From contig NZ_BAABJW010000002.1 in assembly GCF_039543505.1 (NCBI RefSeq), positions 496,001-560,000 of the forward strand: a DNA stretch of 64,000 bases, written 5' to 3'. This document shows positions 61,469 to 64,000 of this stretch, one piece after another. The notes under the pieces were generated by a model that saw only the letters and a program-made list of their open reading frames with translations, was not told where the DNA came from and did not search any database. The first letter of the stretch is position 1, and every line of letters starts with the position of its first letter. A program made the translations under genes and the position numbers. Origin of the DNA: Litoribaculum gwangyangense (GTDB lineage Bacteria > Bacteroidota > Bacteroidia > Flavobacteriales > Flavobacteriaceae).

Positions 61469-63031
61469 ATGAAGAAACCAGTATTCATACTTATAGTCCT
61501 ATTCACCATAGTTACATCATGCAAAGACAATAAAAATCCACGCATAGAGGAAGTAAAGGAGCCTGTATCCAAAAAACTACCAAATATTATATTTATTTAC
61601 GCTGATGATTTGGGTTATGGTGATTTAAGGTCTTATGGAGCTCAGGACATAGCAACACCAAATTTTGACAATTTAGCTAATAATGGCATCAAATTCACGA
61701 ATGGTTATGCCACATCTGCTACATGCTCACCTAGTAGATTTGCCCTATTAACAGGTACTTATCCTTGGAGGAATAAAAATGCAAAAATACTGCCGGGAAC
61801 AGCGCCTTTACTCATAGATACTGCTCAAGTTACCTTACCAAAAATCCTTAAAAACCAGGGGTATCAAACAGGCATTGTCGGTAAATGGCATTTAGGCTTG
61901 GGCACGGGAAATGTTGATTGGAACACTCAAATTTCTCCAGGCCCTAATGAAGTAGGTTTTGACTATAGCTATATTATGGCTGCTACTCAAGATCGAGTTC
62001 CCACAGTATACATTGAAGATGGTTATGTGGATAATTTAGAACCAAACGATCCCATTTTGGTTGATTATGATAAAAATTTTGAAGGTGAACCAACAGGAAC
62101 TGGAAATCCTGAACTTTTAAAGTTTAAAGGAGATTTGCAACATAGCGAGGCTATTGTAAATGGTATTTCTAGAATAGGATATATGAAAGGTGGTAAATCT
62201 GCGAGATGGGTAGATGAAGATATGGCAGATCATTTTTTGGAAAAAGCCCAATCTTTTGTAAAAAAACATAAGAATGAACCCTTTTTCTTATACTATGCAT
62301 TACAACAACCTCATGTACCAAGAACGCCTAACCCCAGATTTGTTGGGGCTTCAGGAATGGGGCCTCGTGGTGATGTTATTATTGAAGCTGATTGGTGTGT
62401 AGGGGAATTTGTTAAAACTTTAGAATTGGTAGGCTTACTTGAAAACACATTAATTATTGTATCTAGTGATAATGGGCCTGTTTTAGATGATGGCTATGTA
62501 GACCAAGCTATAGAAAAGTTAGGAAATCACAAACCCTGGGGTACATTGCGTGGTGGCAAATACAGTTTGTTTGAGGCAGGAACGCGCGTACCATTCATAA
62601 CTTATTGGAAAGGGAAAATTAATCCAGGTGTTTCTGATGCCATAATCTCTCAAGTTGACTTACTGTCTTCAATGGCTCAATTAGCCGGCAGTAATGTTAC
62701 CACAACAGATAGTGAAAATATGTTAGATTTATTATTAGGTAAAACGAGTGAAGGACGTAAAAACCTTATCATTGAAGCTACCTCCAGAACAGCCTTTAGA
62801 CAAGGAGACTGGGTTATGATTCCGCCTTATAAAGGCCCAAAATTACTTCTTAATAAAGGTATAGAAACTGGTAATTTAGATACATTTCAATTATATAATT
62901 TAAAAGAAGATCCTCATCAGGATCAAAATCTTGCAGCATCTAATCCTAATAAGCTGAATGAAATGATAGAAACCTTTGAAGCCATAAGAGGTGGTTCATA
63001 CCATGATATTGAACAACCAGATTTTAAGTAA
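61469..63031 (+). CDS. Sulfatase lipoprotein (type I, arylsulfatase A-like)
   Basis: A 520-residue lipoprotein (lipobox ending at C18). The formylglycine cysteine is C86 in TCSPSRFALLTGTYPW; YADDLGYGDL, GKWHLGLG, QQPHVPRTP and SSDNGPVLDDGY complete the sulfatase pattern. The W-R after the core motif and the long insert around residues 150-235 set it apart from the other sulfatases here, so a different sulfate position is likely. It is spaced 4 bp from the preceding and 22 bp from the following gene. Confidence 0.94.
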   Translation: MKKPVFILIVLFTIVTSCKDNKNPRIEEVKEPVSKKLPNIIFIYADDLGYGDLRSYGAQDIATPNFDNLANNGIKFTNGYATSATCSPSRFALLTGTYPWRNKNAKILPGTAPLLIDTAQVTLPKILKNQGYQTGIVGKWHLGLGTGNVDWNTQISPGPNEVGFDYSYIMAATQDRVPTVYIEDGYVDNLEPNDPILVDYDKNFEGEPTGTGNPELLKFKGDLQHSEAIVNGISRIGYMKGGKSARWVDEDMADHFLEKAQSFVKKHKNEPFFLYYALQQPHVPRTPNPRFVGASGMGPRGDVIIEADWCVGEFVKTLELVGLLENTLIIVSSDNGPVLDDGYVDQAIEKLGNHKPWGTLRGGKYSLFEAGTRVPFITYWKGKINPGVSDAIISQVDLLSSMAQLAGSNVTTTDSENMLDLLLGKTSEGRKNLIIEATSRTAFRQGDWVMIPPYKGPKLLLNKGIETGNLDTFQLYNLKEDPHQDQNLAASNPNKLNEMIETFEAIRGGSYHDIEQPDFK

Positions 63032-63053
63032 AATAAACTGTTAAAATAAATTC

Positions 63054-63701
63054 ATGAATAAAATCTGTGTAATAATGCTTTTAAGCATTTTCCCTTTAAC
63101 TTCATGTAGCAAAAATAAGCCGAAAATTTTAATCATAGGAGATTCTATATCTATTGGCTATACTCCTTTCGTTAAGCAACATTTCTCAAATAAAGCAATT
63201 GTTTTTCATAATGAGGGAAACGCACAGCACACAGGTACTGGTTTAGAAAAAATTGAGGAATGGCTAGGTGATGAGCCTTGGGATATCATTCAATTCAATT
63301 GGGGTTTATGGGATTTATGCTATAGACACCCTAATTCCAAAGAATATGGTCAAAGGGATAAAATGAATGGAAACCCTGAATTTAGTGCGGCTGATTATGC
63401 ATCCAATTTAGAAGCTCTCGTCGCCATCATTAAAAAGAAATCAAATGCGAAATTAATTTTTGTTACAACAACATATGTTCCTAAAAATGAACCTGGAAGA
63501 TTTGAAAAGGATGTAGAAAAATATAATGATGTAGCTAAATCAGTTATGAGAAAACACAATATAGCCATAAATGATATTTATATACCATCTATAGGTATTC
63601 ATAAAGAAAATGGGCTTGGTGAAAAAGATGTACATTATACGGAAAAGGGTTATGAAGAGCTAAGCAAACTCATTATCAAATTTTTAAATACAACCATATA
63701 A
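63054..63701 (+). CDS. SGNH/GDSL-family hydrolase lipoprotein
   Basis: A 215-residue lipoprotein (lipobox ending at C18). Block I is LIIGDSISIGY with the nucleophile S31; the oxyanion Asn lies in QFNWGLWDL (N82); the catalytic Asp and His are D192 and H194 in KDVHYTEKGY. Members of this family that sit in glycan loci are often esterases removing acetyl groups. Placed between two sulfatase genes (2 bp before the next), it probably de-esterifies the same polysaccharide. Confidence 0.88.
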   Translation: MNKICVIMLLSIFPLTSCSKNKPKILIIGDSISIGYTPFVKQHFSNKAIVFHNEGNAQHTGTGLEKIEEWLGDEPWDIIQFNWGLWDLCYRHPNSKEYGQRDKMNGNPEFSAADYASNLEALVAIIKKKSNAKLIFVTTTYVPKNEPGRFEKDVEKYNDVAKSVMRKHNIAINDIYIPSIGIHKENGLGEKDVHYTEKGYEELSKLIIKFLNTTI

Positions 63702-63703
63702 TT

Positions 63704-64000
63704 ATGAAAATTAAATTTTTTGTTAAAGTCATTATATTAATCATACTAACTTCATGCAATAAAAATAAAAAAGACCTTCCAAATCAAATTAATAAACCGA
63801 ACATCGTATACATCTTGGCTGATGACTTGGGTTATGGGGATTTAAGTTGTTATGGTCAAACTCGCTTTTCAACTCCTAATATTGACGCATTAGCACAAGG
63901 AGGCGTTTTGTTCACACAACATTACTCAGGATCAACGGTATGCGCACCATCAAGATCTTCGCTCATGACGGGTTTGCATACCGGACATACGTTTGTAAGA
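63704..64000 (+). CDS. Sulfatase lipoprotein, N-terminal part (cut by the window end)
   Basis: The first 99 codons of a further sulfatase. A short lipoprotein signal ends at C18 (LIILTSC), followed by IVYILADDLGYGDLSCYG with the metal-binding Asp pair and the formylglycine motif VCAPSRSSLMTG with C80. The TGLHTGHTFVR sequence after the motif resembles arylsulfatase A-type enzymes. It starts 2 bp after the SGNH hydrolase gene, so it is the fourth gene of the plus-strand operon, which continues beyond the window. Confidence 0.92.
   Translation, partial: MKIKFFVKVIILIILTSCNKNKKDLPNQINKPNIVYILADDLGYGDLSCYGQTRFSTPNIDALAQGGVLFTQHYSGSTVCAPSRSSLMTGLHTGHTFVR

Noticed and set aside
1..64000. CRISPR arrays, insertion sequences, prophage or replication origin
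   Set aside because: No spaced direct-repeat array, transposase, integrase or phage structural gene was seen on either strand.

Overview
The window is an AT-rich chromosomal segment from a marine-type member of the Bacteroidota, most likely Flavobacteriaceae. The evidence is two SusC/SusD pairs, three proteins with type IX secretion (T9SS) sorting tails, a hybrid two-component regulator, FecI/FecR regulation, many SusD/sulfatase-type lipoproteins, TAnnTTTG promoter elements and few Shine-Dalgarno sites.

Region 1 (1-14.3 kb) is housekeeping: a Cys/Met-metabolism PLP enzyme, a YdjM-like membrane hydrolase, an NhaC antiporter, katG with an ankyrin-repeat partner behind a terminator, a tpx-dgkA pair, an ftsK-lolA-lptF/G envelope cluster, and a RibB whose GTP cyclohydrolase II-like half lacks its zinc cysteines.

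Region 2 (14.3-27 kb) is the most unusual part. Seven tightly spaced minus-strand genes all encode exported proteins. The 886-residue member is a cholesterol-dependent-cytolysin-like (CDC-like) pore-forming protein with an added N-terminal jelly-roll and a non-standard C-terminus. Its neighbours are two paralogous secreted proteins, a Tat lipoprotein with a von Willebrand A domain, a cupredoxin-like lipoprotein and two small lipoproteins. A LytTR response regulator and a LytS-type kinase are divergent from it.

Region 3 (27-31 kb) holds a secreted GH16 laminarinase-like enzyme, a DegT-family aminotransferase, a nitroreductase-family protein, a tRNA-Ser(UGA) with its own promoter and terminator, and a short galE remnant.

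Region 4 (31-45 kb) is built like a polysaccharide-utilization locus, but its enzymes are two glycerophosphodiester phosphodiesterases and its inner-membrane transporter is GlpT-like. It also has a SusC with an STN domain, a SusD, FecR, FecI and two PQQ-type beta-propellers with or without PKD domains. I read it as a glycerophosphodiester-uptake locus.

Region 5 (45-64 kb) is a sulfated-glycan locus: a hybrid two-component regulator, SusC/SusD, a GH128-type beta-1,3-glucanase lipoprotein, a secreted binding protein, a beta-helix protein, four sulfatases (the last cut by the window edge) and an SGNH hydrolase. A 49-codon truncated gene lies between one sulfatase and the beta-helix gene.
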